A stretch of DNA of 64,000 nucleotides from Desulfobacterales bacterium (lineage in GTDB: Bacteria > Desulfobacterota > Desulfobacteria > Desulfobacterales > JAEINQ01): positions 43,396 through 107,395 of the forward strand of contig JAEINQ010000013.1 in the NCBI GenBank assembly GCA_016342285.1, in the 5' to 3' direction. A program made the translations under genes and the position numbers. Each line of letters opens with the position of its first letter. The first letter of the stretch is position 1. This document shows, one piece after another, positions 33,234 through 41,162 of this stretch. The notes beneath the pieces are model-generated. The model worked only from the letters and a program-made list of their open reading frames with translations, was not told the origin of the DNA and made no database searches.

Positions 33234-34559
33234 ATGCCCACCAACAGCCATAGATTAAATCGGTCGACCCCAAGGCAGGATACCCACCCCTGGCGAACCT
33301 TTTTCGGCATCTCTTCCTTCGAGGTGCTGGCCATGTTCCGCCGGGGGCTCTTTTACGCCTACCTGTCGGTCTACCTGCGCCATTTCCTCGGGCTCAGCGT
33401 CACCGAGACCACGCTGTTTGCGACCCTGCCCATGCTGCTCAATATTTTGTTCCAGACCTTTTGCTGGGGGCCGTTGTCCGACCGGTGGCAGCGGCGGCGG
33501 TCGCTGATCATTACCGGGGAGATCCTGGCGTCCTTCGGCACCCTGGCCGTCTGGTACGCCCACCGGCTGCCGGAGAACGCCCGGACCATCGGGTATGTGA
33601 TCATCGTGGGCCTGTCCCTGGTGGAGATTTTCTGGTCCATGTCCAATGTAGGCTGGAGCGCCCTGATCTCAGACCTTTACGGGGCCGGGGACCGTACGGC
33701 CATCCAGGGTCGCCTGGCCAGCATCGGTGGCCTCGGCCGCATTGCCGGGGCCTGGATGGGCGGGATGTTCTACGACGGGGCCGGCCGGTACTATAATGGC
33801 TGGGGATTTGAGCACGGGGCACTGTTTTTCATTGCCGCGGCGGTGATGCTCCTTTCCGTAATCCCCATGCTCATGGTGCCCGAAGGCGGCATGGGACGGG
33901 CCGAAAAAGGCCGCGGTTCATCCGAGTCGGGCCTGGCCGCCGCCTCCGCGACCCGGATTTTCATGATCTTTCTCATCGCCATGGTGCTGATCAACTTCGG
34001 ACGCAACTCCATCGCCCTCATCGTTTCCCAGTACCTGATGATCGAGTCGGGCCTCGGCGTCTCTTCCATGGTGCTGAGTCATGTGTTCAACACCCAGTCG
34101 GCGGCCATGGTATTCACCGGTCTGGTGGCCGGGTGGATGGGAAGGCGGTTCGGAGACGGCCCCAGTCTGATCCTGGGCTCAGGGGTGGGGATTGTTGCGT
34201 TGACTGTTTTCGCTTTCACCCTCGACCTGCGCCTGGTTTACCTGGCCCAGTTCCTGCGCGGGTTTGCCGATGTGGCCATCATGGCCTCCAGCTACACCTT
34301 TGCCTCCACCCTCATGCCCCCGGTCCGCCGGGCCCGTCTCTTTGCCCTGTTTAACGCCACCTTTTTCCTGAGCTGGGGCGTTGCCGGCACCCTCATGGCC
34401 GGCCCCCTGACCGATATGCTCATGGGCCGGGGGTTTTCCGATGTCTTTGCCTACCGCATGGCCTTTGCCGCCGCGGCCGTGATGTCCCTGGCCGGGGTCG
34501 TGCTCCTGGTTTTCCTGCTCTATATGATCCTTCCACGGGCGCGGGCGGCCGCGCTTTAG
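33234..34559 (+). CDS. MFS-type transporter
   Basis: A 441-residue protein with twelve hydrophobic segments and a central cytoplasmic loop. The first half has RRGLFYAYLSVYLRHFLGLSV, the A-motif-like GPLSDRWQRRRSLI after TM2, and LISDLYGAGDRTAIQGRLA; the second half repeats GWMGRRFGDGPSLIL. This is the major-facilitator fold; the substrate is unknown. Upstream, 33035-33233 has no gene. The stop codon lies in the first bases of repeat A3 (CTTTAG). Confidence 0.82.
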   Translation: MPTNSHRLNRSTPRQDTHPWRTFFGISSFEVLAMFRRGLFYAYLSVYLRHFLGLSVTETTLFATLPMLLNILFQTFCWGPLSDRWQRRRSLIITGEILASFGTLAVWYAHRLPENARTIGYVIIVGLSLVEIFWSMSNVGWSALISDLYGAGDRTAIQGRLASIGGLGRIAGAWMGGMFYDGAGRYYNGWGFEHGALFFIAAAVMLLSVIPMLMVPEGGMGRAEKGRGSSESGLAAASATRIFMIFLIAMVLINFGRNSIALIVSQYLMIESGLGVSSMVLSHVFNTQSAAMVFTGLVAGWMGRRFGDGPSLILGSGVGIVALTVFAFTLDLRLVYLAQFLRGFADVAIMASSYTFASTLMPPVRRARLFALFNATFFLSWGVAGTLMAGPLTDMLMGRGFSDVFAYRMAFAAAAVMSLAGVVLLVFLLYMILPRARAAAL

Positions 34560-34645
34560 TCACTCCACACTTATCTGGGGCCAGTATCCCTCCCCTTCCA
34601 GGGGCGAACCAAAGCCGGTGTAATTTGCGCAAGGTTCTTTATCCC
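34555..34645 (+). repeat. Intergenic repeat family A, copy A3
   Basis: CTTTAGTCACTCCACACTTA, TCTGGGGCCAGTATCC, CCCCTTCCAGGGG (hairpin), CGAACCAAAGCCGG, then GGTTCTTTA. Its first bases include the stop codon of the MFS gene. Confidence 0.7.
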
Positions 34646-34782
34646 TGACTTTCCCTCCGGTTCACCAATCCGACCCGAAACATTTCAATTCCAGCCGCCG
34701 GACCTGCCGTTTCGGGGTAAGTCGAATTTAATATGCTGAATTAACAAATAAAAAAAATTATAAAAGAAAATCGAGGAGAATC

Positions 34783-34810
34783 TTGACATGGGGAAATTAA
34801 CCATTACTAT
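34783..34810 (+). promoter_or_regulatory. Sigma-70-like promoter of the Hsp20 operon
   Basis: TTGACA at 34783-34788, 16-nt spacer, TACTAT at 34805-34810, in an A+T-rich stretch upstream of the small ORF and both Hsp20 genes. No CIRCE element or sigma-32 box was recognised, so heat control, if any, is not explained by this match. Confidence 0.5.
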
Positions 34811-34867
34811 TTTCTTCAAACAGTTTAAGTAATGATTCGTTGGGTCACATACCAAAGGAGGTGGATC

Positions 34868-34942
34868 ATGGACATCAGCAAATGGGTTCCCTGGAACGGG
34901 TTCAAGGAAGCCGCAGCCAGAACCCAATGTCCGGCGGATTGA
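34868..34942 (+). CDS. 24-residue small ORF with strong ribosome-binding site ahead of the Hsp20 genes
   Basis: MDISKWVPWNGFKEAAARTQ followed by CPAD and TGA. AAAGGAGG lies 6 nt before ATG 34868, as strong as those of the two Hsp20 genes, and the ORF is downstream of the predicted promoter. The start resembles the N-terminus of small heat-shock proteins (aromatic, W-P rich), so it may be the stump of a degraded Hsp20 gene, a real microprotein, or a leader peptide. 116 nt separate it from the next gene. Not recognised by family. Confidence 0.4.
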   Translation: MDISKWVPWNGFKEAAARTQCPAD

Positions 34943-35058
34943 CGTGATTCGGGGCTGACAGGCCCCCATGGGGGGCAGCGGGTAGCGTAATCTGATTTGT
35001 TGTTCATGCAGAGAAGAACCGAACCAATAACCATTGAAGGGTCAAGGAGGAAAAAATT

Positions 35059-35520
35059 ATGATTGCCAGAAGACTGTTCGGATATCCGGAAATGGAGAGA
35101 AGAAATCCCTTCGCGGAACTGGAACGGATGGCACGCCAGATGAACTGGATGACCGGCTCCATGCTGGACCGGCCGGACCTGCGGTTTGTGTCGGCGCGGG
35201 TGTTTCCGCCCCTGAACGTCACCGAGGACAAGGACCGGTACTTTGTGCGGGCCGAACTGCCCGGCATCGGAACCGGGGATCTCGACCTTCAGATCAACGG
35301 GAGAAACCTCTCCATTTCCGGCGAGCGCAAAATTCAGTCGGAAAATGAGAACGCCAAATACCATCGCCGGGAGCGCGAGGCCGGCAAATTCTCGCGGGTG
35401 ATCGGTCTGCCCGGCGACATCGACCCTGAAAAGGTCGAGGCCAAGATGGTCAACGGGGTGTTGACGGTCGCCATTGCCAAGGCCGAGGCGGCAAAACCCA
35501 AGCAGATTGCCGTGAACTAG
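35059..35520 (+). CDS. Hsp20/alpha-crystallin small heat-shock protein
   Basis: A 153-residue chaperone with the alpha-crystallin domain from about residue 45 to 145: FPPLNVTEDKDRYFVRAELPGI, DLDLQINGRNLSISGER, then the hallmark MVNGVLTVAIAKAE near the end and a C-terminal Pro-Lys-Gln tail. It binds unfolding proteins as an oligomer. AAGGAGG precedes ATG 35059. It forms a pair with the next gene, 28 nt downstream. Confidence 0.93.
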   Translation: MIARRLFGYPEMERRNPFAELERMARQMNWMTGSMLDRPDLRFVSARVFPPLNVTEDKDRYFVRAELPGIGTGDLDLQINGRNLSISGERKIQSENENAKYHRREREAGKFSRVIGLPGDIDPEKVEAKMVNGVLTVAIAKAEAAKPKQIAVN

Positions 35521-35548
35521 TTTCCATCCATAAAAGGAGGAAATAAAA

Positions 35549-35953
35549 ATGGCTGAGTCCAAAGAGCTTCAAGTCAAGGAAAAACAGGAAGTCGCCGCTC
35601 CGGCCGAACAGACGCGTCCGGGCCTGGTCTTTACGCCGGCTGTGGATATCTTCGAGACCGAAGGCGAAATCACCCTGCTGGCGGACATGCCCGGCGTTGC
35701 CTCGGAGGGCATCGAAATCGACCTTCGAGACGATACCCTGACCCTGTCCGGGGACGTCAAGCCCTGGGAAGGTGCCGACGAAACGGGCGTGCTGGTCGAA
35801 TTTGACACCGGAAGGTACTACCGGCAGTTCACCCTTTCCGAAGTCATCGACCAGGGTGCGATCAAGGCCAGTTCGGCTGACGGCGTGCTGCGGCTTTCCC
35901 TGCCCAAGGCTGCCAAGGCCATCCCCCGGAAGATCGCCGTGATGGCCGGATAA
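35549..35953 (+). CDS. Hsp20/alpha-crystallin small heat-shock protein, second copy
   Basis: A 134-residue protein with a divergent alpha-crystallin domain: FTPAVDIFETEGEITLLADMPG, IDLRDDTLTLSGDV, YYRQFTLSEVIDQGAIKASSADGVLRLSLPKA. Paired Hsp20 genes of this A/B type are common in Desulfobacterota and related anaerobes and may co-assemble. AAAGGAGG precedes the start. A strong terminator follows. Confidence 0.92.
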   Translation: MAESKELQVKEKQEVAAPAEQTRPGLVFTPAVDIFETEGEITLLADMPGVASEGIEIDLRDDTLTLSGDVKPWEGADETGVLVEFDTGRYYRQFTLSEVIDQGAIKASSADGVLRLSLPKAAKAIPRKIAVMAG

Positions 35954-35963
35954 GGTTTCTCAC

Positions 35964-36000
35964 GAAAAGACCCGACACCGATACGGTGTCGGGTCTTTTC
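35964..36000 (+). terminator. Rho-independent terminator of the Hsp20 operon
   Basis: AAAAGACCCGACACCG, short loop, CGGTGTCGGGTCTTTT: a 13-bp GC-rich stem flanked by A and T tracts, 10 nt after the second Hsp20 stop. It is symmetrical enough to work in both directions. Confidence 0.85.
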
Positions 36001-36205
36001 GTATCTCTCCGGCGCACGCTCCGTTCCTGAAATCTTCCCCACGTCCACCAAAACCCGGAAAACCCCCACAGTGATTCCACCGATTTCGCCCACAGCGTAT
36101 GGCGTACGCTGTTTGGGTGTGCCGTGGTAATTCTGGATTTTAAACATGGCCGTCAAAGAATACACATCATGGAAATGGGGTTTGACCCGGCTCAATGCCC
36201 CATTG

Positions 36206-36673
36206 TCAAGGCTTCATGTGTTGGGGGGCATCCGGGGCGTTTTGCATGTTCATCAGGGTCATCTGGGCTGCCGCACAATGCCTTTCAACCGCGTTGTCGA
36301 TGACAAAGACATCGCAACGGCACAAGGTGATCGTCTTTCCGGGCTTGATCACCCGGCCGCGGCCGATGAGAAGTTCTCCCCGTCCCGGAGAGAGGAAATT
36401 GATCTTGTACTCGACGGTCAGGATCGAAGATGTCGCCTCCATCAGGGTAAAGGCGGCATATCCGCCGACATTGTCCGCGACGGTTCCGATGATTCCGGCG
36501 TGGAAATAGCCGTGCTGCTGGGTCAGTTCGTGTCGGTAGGGGATCTGAATTTCACAATACCCGGGCTCAACTGCCGTGATTTGGGCACCGATGAAATCCA
36601 TGAATCCCTGGCGGGCGAAACTGTCCCTGACTCTTTTTTCGAAATCTGGGTCTTTTACCTTGAATTGTTCCAT
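36206..36673 (-). CDS. Hotdog-fold thioesterase, PaaI family
   Basis: A 155-residue protein from ATG 36673 (AAGG before it). The hotdog core has QQHGYFHAGIIGTVADNVGGYAAF, matching the HGG...D active-site region of PaaI thioesterases, and VEYKINFLSPG. It should hydrolyse an aryl- or acyl-CoA. The 36829 frame extends into a repeat-like GC region and is not used. The neighbour downstream is the Hsp20 operon, unrelated. Confidence 0.85.
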   Translation of the reverse strand: MEQFKVKDPDFEKRVRDSFARQGFMDFIGAQITAVEPGYCEIQIPYRHELTQQHGYFHAGIIGTVADNVGGYAAFTLMEATSSILTVEYKINFLSPGRGELLIGRGRVIKPGKTITLCRCDVFVIDNAVERHCAAAQMTLMNMQNAPDAPQHMKP

Positions 36674-36860
36674 ATTGCCTTGGGCACCTGAAAGACGCAA
36701 TGCAAGTCCTCCATCCTCCTTCCGACTTTGGCAAGGGGGTACGGAGTAGCGAACGATCGGCGTAAAGAACCGCTGATCAGGTGGATGAGGTTGAGGCAAG
36801 CGGCGAAGCCGCGCTGTATAAATTTTCATGCGTTTTCTTTAGAAAAGGCATGAAAATTTA

Positions 36861-37901
36861 TTACCATTTGTTGAAAACATCTTCGGCAAAGCCGAGCACC
36901 CGGTCGAATTTGATTTCCTCGCCGTTGTCAAGAATTGCGGTGCCGGTCATGTACCCGAAGACCTGGTGTTGGATGGAGGCGATGACAAAGAGATTCAGGG
37001 CGCTGTTTCGGTCAACAATCGGTTCGAAATCGATGTTAAGGCGGCCGTCGTCGCTGTCGATGGTCCACGGTTTCATGTAATCGGCCGGATTGAAGTGAAA
37101 GGTCACCTGGCCGAGTTTGTGGGCGACCCCGTCAAAGAAGATCATGTTTTCCGTGGCAGGGGTCCGGTCGCTGAAGCCGTAGCCGAGGTTGAGGCCGAAC
37201 GGTTTCCCTTCGACCATGGTCGAAAGCGACCCCCAGTACCAGCGGTTTTTATAGGTCCAGTTGCCCCTGCCCCAGTCCAGGCAGGCACTGGCGCTTCGTG
37301 GCGAAAAGGGATAGGTGTGGTCCCCGATCACCACCGAACCGGTGGCCGGCATGTTGTTGATCTTGCGGTTGTAGTAAAAGGCCCGCCGGTTTTTTTCCCA
37401 ACTGGTGGCGATGTTCATGGAATCCATGGCCGGGTCTTGGTCCAGGGCGATTTCGGCGGCAAGCCCCCTGGCGCCCTGGGCGGAGACAAAGGCCGGCGCG
37501 TCGATACCGATGACCCTCTGGTTGCCCTTGATTTCCACCTCGATCTTCATTTTGCTGTCCTCATAGTGCAGGTCGCCCGATTCCGATGACGGCGGGAACC
37601 CGATATCGCCGCAGGTCAGGTAGCGCATGGACTCGATCTGGGTGAAGGTCCGCTTTTTAAAGTCGAGCCAGCAGACCGCCACGAGGGCACAATAGCTCAG
37701 GTCGGAAAGGGTCAGCGTCAGGCCGTAGTCACCACTGAGGACGGCGTAGTAGTCCCATTCCTTGATTCGGTGCCAGGGGGCGCGTATCCGGCTCCGGTCA
37801 TACCGCCACAACGGTTTTCTGGCCCATCCGGCCTCTTTCAGGCGGCCGTTTTCATCCAGCAGGTCCATGGCCGAAGTGATTTCGTTCTGGGGTGTTGTCA
37901 T
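36861..37901 (-). CDS. DUF2804 family protein
   Basis: A 346-residue protein of the DUF2804 family: conserved segments WDYYAVLSGDYGLTLTLSDLSYC, GSVVIGDHTYPFSPRSASACLDWGRGNW and WGSLSTMVEGKPFGLNLGYGFSDR, DGVAHKLGQVTFHFNP. The family is thought to be beta-barrel-like and is often near regulators or lipid genes, but no activity is established. AGGAGG stands 11 nt before ATG 37901. It is divergent from the TetR gene at 38352, so the regulator probably controls it (inference). Confidence 0.85.
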   Translation of the reverse strand: MTTPQNEITSAMDLLDENGRLKEAGWARKPLWRYDRSRIRAPWHRIKEWDYYAVLSGDYGLTLTLSDLSYCALVAVCWLDFKKRTFTQIESMRYLTCGDIGFPPSSESGDLHYEDSKMKIEVEIKGNQRVIGIDAPAFVSAQGARGLAAEIALDQDPAMDSMNIATSWEKNRRAFYYNRKINNMPATGSVVIGDHTYPFSPRSASACLDWGRGNWTYKNRWYWGSLSTMVEGKPFGLNLGYGFSDRTPATENMIFFDGVAHKLGQVTFHFNPADYMKPWTIDSDDGRLNIDFEPIVDRNSALNLFVIASIQHQVFGYMTGTAILDNGEEIKFDRVLGFAEDVFNKW

Positions 37902-37937
37902 GGGCGGTTGCGCCTCCTGTTGCGGTCTGGTTTTAAT

Positions 37938-37962
37938 TTGCAGTTGGAATCCACGCCTTGTC
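37938..37962 (-). repeat. Leader repeat family B, truncated copy B6 (5' of the DUF2804 gene)
   Basis: On the minus strand AAGGCGTGGATTCCAACTGC only; the upstream part of the element is absent. It ends about 49 nt before the start codon. Confidence 0.5.
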
Positions 37963-38210
37963 TTATCAAAATAAAGGGGACAAATAAATCCCTGCCCAGG
38001 CTTTGCGGCCGGTGTGCCGATTCAGGCCGGCTCGGAGGCGGATCGGTATTTTGCGTTAAAGAGGCTCCAGAGAGGCTCCAGAACAGAAGATCGATGGCGC
38101 CGTCGCTTTGAAATAGGCGTTTTTGCCGTTGCGACCGGTGATGGGGGGGCTGCATCGAATCGATGGGTGATGGGATTGTTTTCGGGGGCTCCGTCTATGA
38201 CCGAAAGTTA

Positions 38211-38288
38211 TTTTAAAAAACCGTTTGAAATATAAAGCTGGAAGGCGTATAGCATCGCCCAATGACAAGTTTAAATGGTTTTTTAAAA
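38211..38288. promoter_or_regulatory. Inverted repeat in the divergent DUF2804-TetR gap
   Basis: TTTTAAAAAACCGTTTGAAA (38211-38230) and TTTAAATGGTTTTTTAAAA (38270-38288) are inverted with two mismatches and 39 nt apart. In the 450-nt gap (37902-38351) this A+T-rich element near the TetR start may hold two operator half-sites. The rest of the gap carries only B6 and no gene. Confidence 0.4.
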
Positions 38289-38351
38289 AATTTATTCGAT
38301 TTATACGAAGCGCAAATTCTCTAAACGGCATTCTGATATCGGAGAGGGGCG

Positions 38352-38978
38352 ATGGCCAAGCGCAAAGACGGGGAAGAGACCCAACAGCGGCTGTTGGACG
38401 TGGCCGGTCAGGTATTTACCGAAAAGGGGTTCCATGGTGCCAAGGTGGCACAGATCTGCCGCCGGGCCCGGTGTAACGTAGCGGCCATCAACTATTATTT
38501 CGGCAGCAAGGAGCAATTGTATGTCGCCGTTTTCCGCCATGCTATCGAAGCCGGGTCGGATACCTGGGAGGCGGCCACATCGACGGGGTCGCCGGAACAG
38601 CGCCTGCAAGAGGTGATCAAGCAGATTACCGGGGCCTTTCTGGGAGGAAAGGCGGGGCGTTTTCTTCGTCTCTACCTCATGGAACTGGCCCATCCGACCG
38701 GACTCCTAGACGAAACCATGCGGGAGCTGCTGCAGCCGCGGCGGGAACGCACCTTGATGTTGATTGCCGAACTGCTCGGCCCCGGGGCGTCGCGACAGGA
38801 CGTGATCTTTTGCGAAATGAGTGTGATCAACCAGTGCCGCGGATTTCTCATGGTCAACCCGGAAAAGATCGAATGGCTTCTGGAGCGGCCCAATACGCCG
38901 GAACTGGCCGCCGAAGTGGCCGATCACATTTTTCGGTTTTCCATGGCCGGAATCGAAGCGATGCGCCGCCGGAAATGA
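38352..38978 (+). CDS. TetR-family regulator, CecR-like (DUF1956 C-terminal domain)
   Basis: A 208-residue repressor. The HTH is TQQRLLDVAGQVFTEKGFHGAKVAQICRRARCNVAAINYYFGSKEQLY, residues 9-57, with the NYYFGSKE typical of the CerR/CecR subgroup. The ligand domain (GFLMVNPEKIEWLLERPN) matches DUF1956. GAGAGGGG precedes ATG 38352. It likely controls itself and the divergent DUF2804 gene through sites in the gap between them. Confidence 0.87.
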   Translation: MAKRKDGEETQQRLLDVAGQVFTEKGFHGAKVAQICRRARCNVAAINYYFGSKEQLYVAVFRHAIEAGSDTWEAATSTGSPEQRLQEVIKQITGAFLGGKAGRFLRLYLMELAHPTGLLDETMRELLQPRRERTLMLIAELLGPGASRQDVIFCEMSVINQCRGFLMVNPEKIEWLLERPNTPELAAEVADHIFRFSMAGIEAMRRRK

Positions 38979-39105
38979 TTGCCGGCCGGCTTTTAGACAG
39001 GGTCAACCATGTTTTGGCCTTGTCCGCCTGAAGCCAAGCGGTGCATGTGGAAAGAGCCATGGCCTCCGCACTTGCGGAGAAGCCGGCAATGTGGCGGGCG
39101 CTTCA

Positions 39106-40338
39106 TTATTCGTCATTGTATCGCTGCTGAATGCTGCGAAGAACCTCAATGCGGTTGAAAAAAATCTCCACCAGTTCCGGGTCGAACTGGGCGCCGGATT
39201 CCTTTTCGATGGTGTCGAGCACATCCTTTTCCGACCAGGCCTCCTTGTAGACCCGGGCTGAAGACAGGGCGTCGTAGACGTCTGCCAGGGCCACGATCCG
39301 GCCGAAGATCGGTATTTCTTCTTCTTTCTTTCCCTTGGCCGAGCCGTCGGCCAGGCAATGTCCGGGCAGGGGGGCGCCGGTGACGATGTCCACATGGCCC
39401 GGGTAGCCATCGCCATCCCATCGTTCGTGGTGATTGAGCGCCACCTCACGGGCCGCCTCGTCGAAATCGGACCGGGCTTCGAGAAAGAGCCGGGCACCCA
39501 GCACCGTGTGCTGTTTCATGATTTCCCGTTCGTCATTGTTGAAGCGGCCGGGTTTTTTCAGAATCAGGTCGGAGATGGCCACTTTGCCCACGTCGTGGAG
39601 CATGGCGGCCATGCGCAGGCTGTCCCGGCCCTGTTCGATCTCTTTGGGGTCGATGCCATGGTTTCTGGCCCACCGCTCGTAGATTTCCAGCGAATAGCCG
39701 CCCACCCGGTTGACGTGAGCGCCGGTCTCCTTGGGATCGCGCATTTCCGCCATGGAAATCATGCGAAGCAAGATGGCCCGGGTCATCTGTGCCCGTTCCA
39801 GCGCCACGGCCGCCACGGAGGCAAAATGCTGCATGAGGTTTTCGTCAGCCCCGGAAAATGGGATGACCTGACCGTTCTCGTTCTGGGCGTTGATGATCTG
39901 CAGAATTCCGAGAAGATCGCCCCGGCCCGATTGCAGCGGCACGGTGACCATGGATTGGGTCTTGTACCCGGCCGACTGGTCAAACTTTTTGCTGAACTGG
40001 TAAGGGACCCCCGGATCGAGTCGATAGACATCGGCGATGTTGAGCAGTTCGCCGGTGACCGCCGTGTTGCCGGCAATGCTGGTGGTGTCGATGGGCATGG
40101 AAAAGGTCGAATAGATGAGCTTTTCGTCGGGCGGGAGCCGTTTTTGAAGGGTGTCGTTCTGGGTATAGGAGAAGAGAAGGCGATCCTCTTCACGGATATA
40201 AATCGATCCGGCATCGGCGTTGACAAAGCCTCTGGCGTCGGTGAGGATGCGTTCCATGAGAACATCCAGGTCCTTGACCTGGTTGAGTCCGATCCCCAAC
40301 TCCATGAGCTTGTCAAGTTTTTCTTTTTCGGTCAGCAT
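39106..40338 (-). CDS. GAF - HD-GYP phosphodiesterase
   Basis: A 410-residue cytoplasmic protein. Residues about 20-175 are a GAF domain (NADAGSIYIREEDRLLFSYTQ, PLQSGRGDLLGILQIINAQNE), then the HD-GYP domain with MLHDVGK near 245 and HHERWDGDGYP near 308. It hydrolyses cyclic di-GMP (or cGAMP in some delta-proteobacteria) under control of the GAF ligand. There is no membrane segment or receiver. An in-frame segment HCLADGSAKGKKEEE inside the HD domain is a short loop insertion. It is monocistronic. Confidence 0.88.
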   Translation of the reverse strand: MLTEKEKLDKLMELGIGLNQVKDLDVLMERILTDARGFVNADAGSIYIREEDRLLFSYTQNDTLQKRLPPDEKLIYSTFSMPIDTTSIAGNTAVTGELLNIADVYRLDPGVPYQFSKKFDQSAGYKTQSMVTVPLQSGRGDLLGILQIINAQNENGQVIPFSGADENLMQHFASVAAVALERAQMTRAILLRMISMAEMRDPKETGAHVNRVGGYSLEIYERWARNHGIDPKEIEQGRDSLRMAAMLHDVGKVAISDLILKKPGRFNNDEREIMKQHTVLGARLFLEARSDFDEAAREVALNHHERWDGDGYPGHVDIVTGAPLPGHCLADGSAKGKKEEEIPIFGRIVALADVYDALSSARVYKEAWSEKDVLDTIEKESGAQFDPELVEIFFNRIEVLRSIQQRYNDE

Positions 40339-40550
40339 GGTGGTCTTTTTCCGGCTTCTCTCCCCGATGGGCGTTTACCAACCCTATCTCCCACCCCAAG
40401 GGGGCAGAGGCTTTTGTTGCCATCGTATGCCTGTTTATACAGCAGAACAATTCTAATCATAGGGGTTGGTGCGATTTTGTCAAGCCTGTCCGCTGGCAGC
40501 GGTCATGGGGCGTTGTTTTGATGTTAACCGGAATCAATAAAAAATAGACC

Positions 40551-40926
40551 TTACCGGCCGGAATCGGTATTGAGCTGCCAGTTGTAGGGGAGAAATTCGA
40601 TGTCGGTTTCCTGGCTTTCAATCATTGTCTGATGGTCGGGATTCCCTGTCAGGATGTGGGCGTAGCCGGAGAAGAACTGTTTCAGCGTTGTTAAACTCGT
40701 TTTCACCGACTGCCGACAAAGACTCCAGGTAGGCATCCAAGCCCTTGCGGCTCTTTTGAAAACCGGCGTAATCGACCACAGAGGCCGTACCGCCTTCCAG
40801 CCAGCGCACATGGCGCTGGAGCAATTCGGTCCAGGGGGCGTGGCTGTGGTCAAAGGCGGCCAGGGCCGGCGTGCCGGTCCCGGTGATCACGATGATGAAA
40901 AAAAACAAGAGGGTCCAGCGTTTCAT
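40551..40926 (-). pseudogene. Broken DUF547-family gene (internal deletion and frameshift)
   Basis: Frame one, from ATG 40926, reads a signal peptide MKRWTLLFFFIIVITGTGTP then FDHSHAPWTELLQRHVRWLEG and VVDYAGFQKSRKGLDAYLESLSAV, the DUF547 start. It then leaves frame near 40680; another frame continues NPDHQTMIESQETDIEFLPYNWQLN, the DUF547 C-terminal end. The middle 100-150 residues of the family are missing. The gene therefore lost its central part and cannot make a full product. Downstream of it nothing is co-oriented; repeats G2, H2 and A4 lie just 5'. Confidence 0.75.
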
Positions 40927-40946
40927 GGCGGATTGTCCATAAGGTT

Positions 40947-40992
40947 CAAAGTTCAAAGTTCAAAGTTGACGGTGCCGCAAAAAGTCATTTTT
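40947..40992. repeat. Repeats G2 and H2 (5' of the broken DUF547 gene)
   Basis: A GTTCAAA unit is repeated three times (40947-40967), then GTTGACGGTGCCGCAAAAAG, TCATTTTTTT, similar to H1 at 12152. These are the same small units seen near 9650 and 12155. Confidence 0.5.
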
Positions 40993-41048
40993 TTACCATG
41001 TAGGCCATGTAGAACATGAAGGATTTCAAAATATGGTAGAATTCCTTA

Positions 41049-41160
41049 ACTTTAGTCACTTTAGCCCACTTTAGGCACTCCACACTGATATGGGGGGCGA
41101 CAACCCGGCCCATTTCAGGGGCAAACCAAAGCCTGGTCCTTTGGGCCAGGACTCTTTACT
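41049..41160 (+). repeat. Intergenic repeat family A, copy A4
   Basis: CTTTAGTCACTTTAGCCCAC, TTTAGGCACTCCACACTGAT, AACCCGGCCCATTTCAGGGG, CTGGTCCTTTGGGCCAGG (hairpin), then CTTTACTTTC. It ends 2 nt before the stop codon of the next minus-strand gene. Confidence 0.72.
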
Positions 41161-41162
41161 TT

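Noticed and set aside
34788..34832. 14-codon ORF MGKLTITIFFKQFK with GAGGAG before it
   Set aside because: It overlaps the -35 and -10 boxes of the Hsp20 promoter and would not be transcribed from it.
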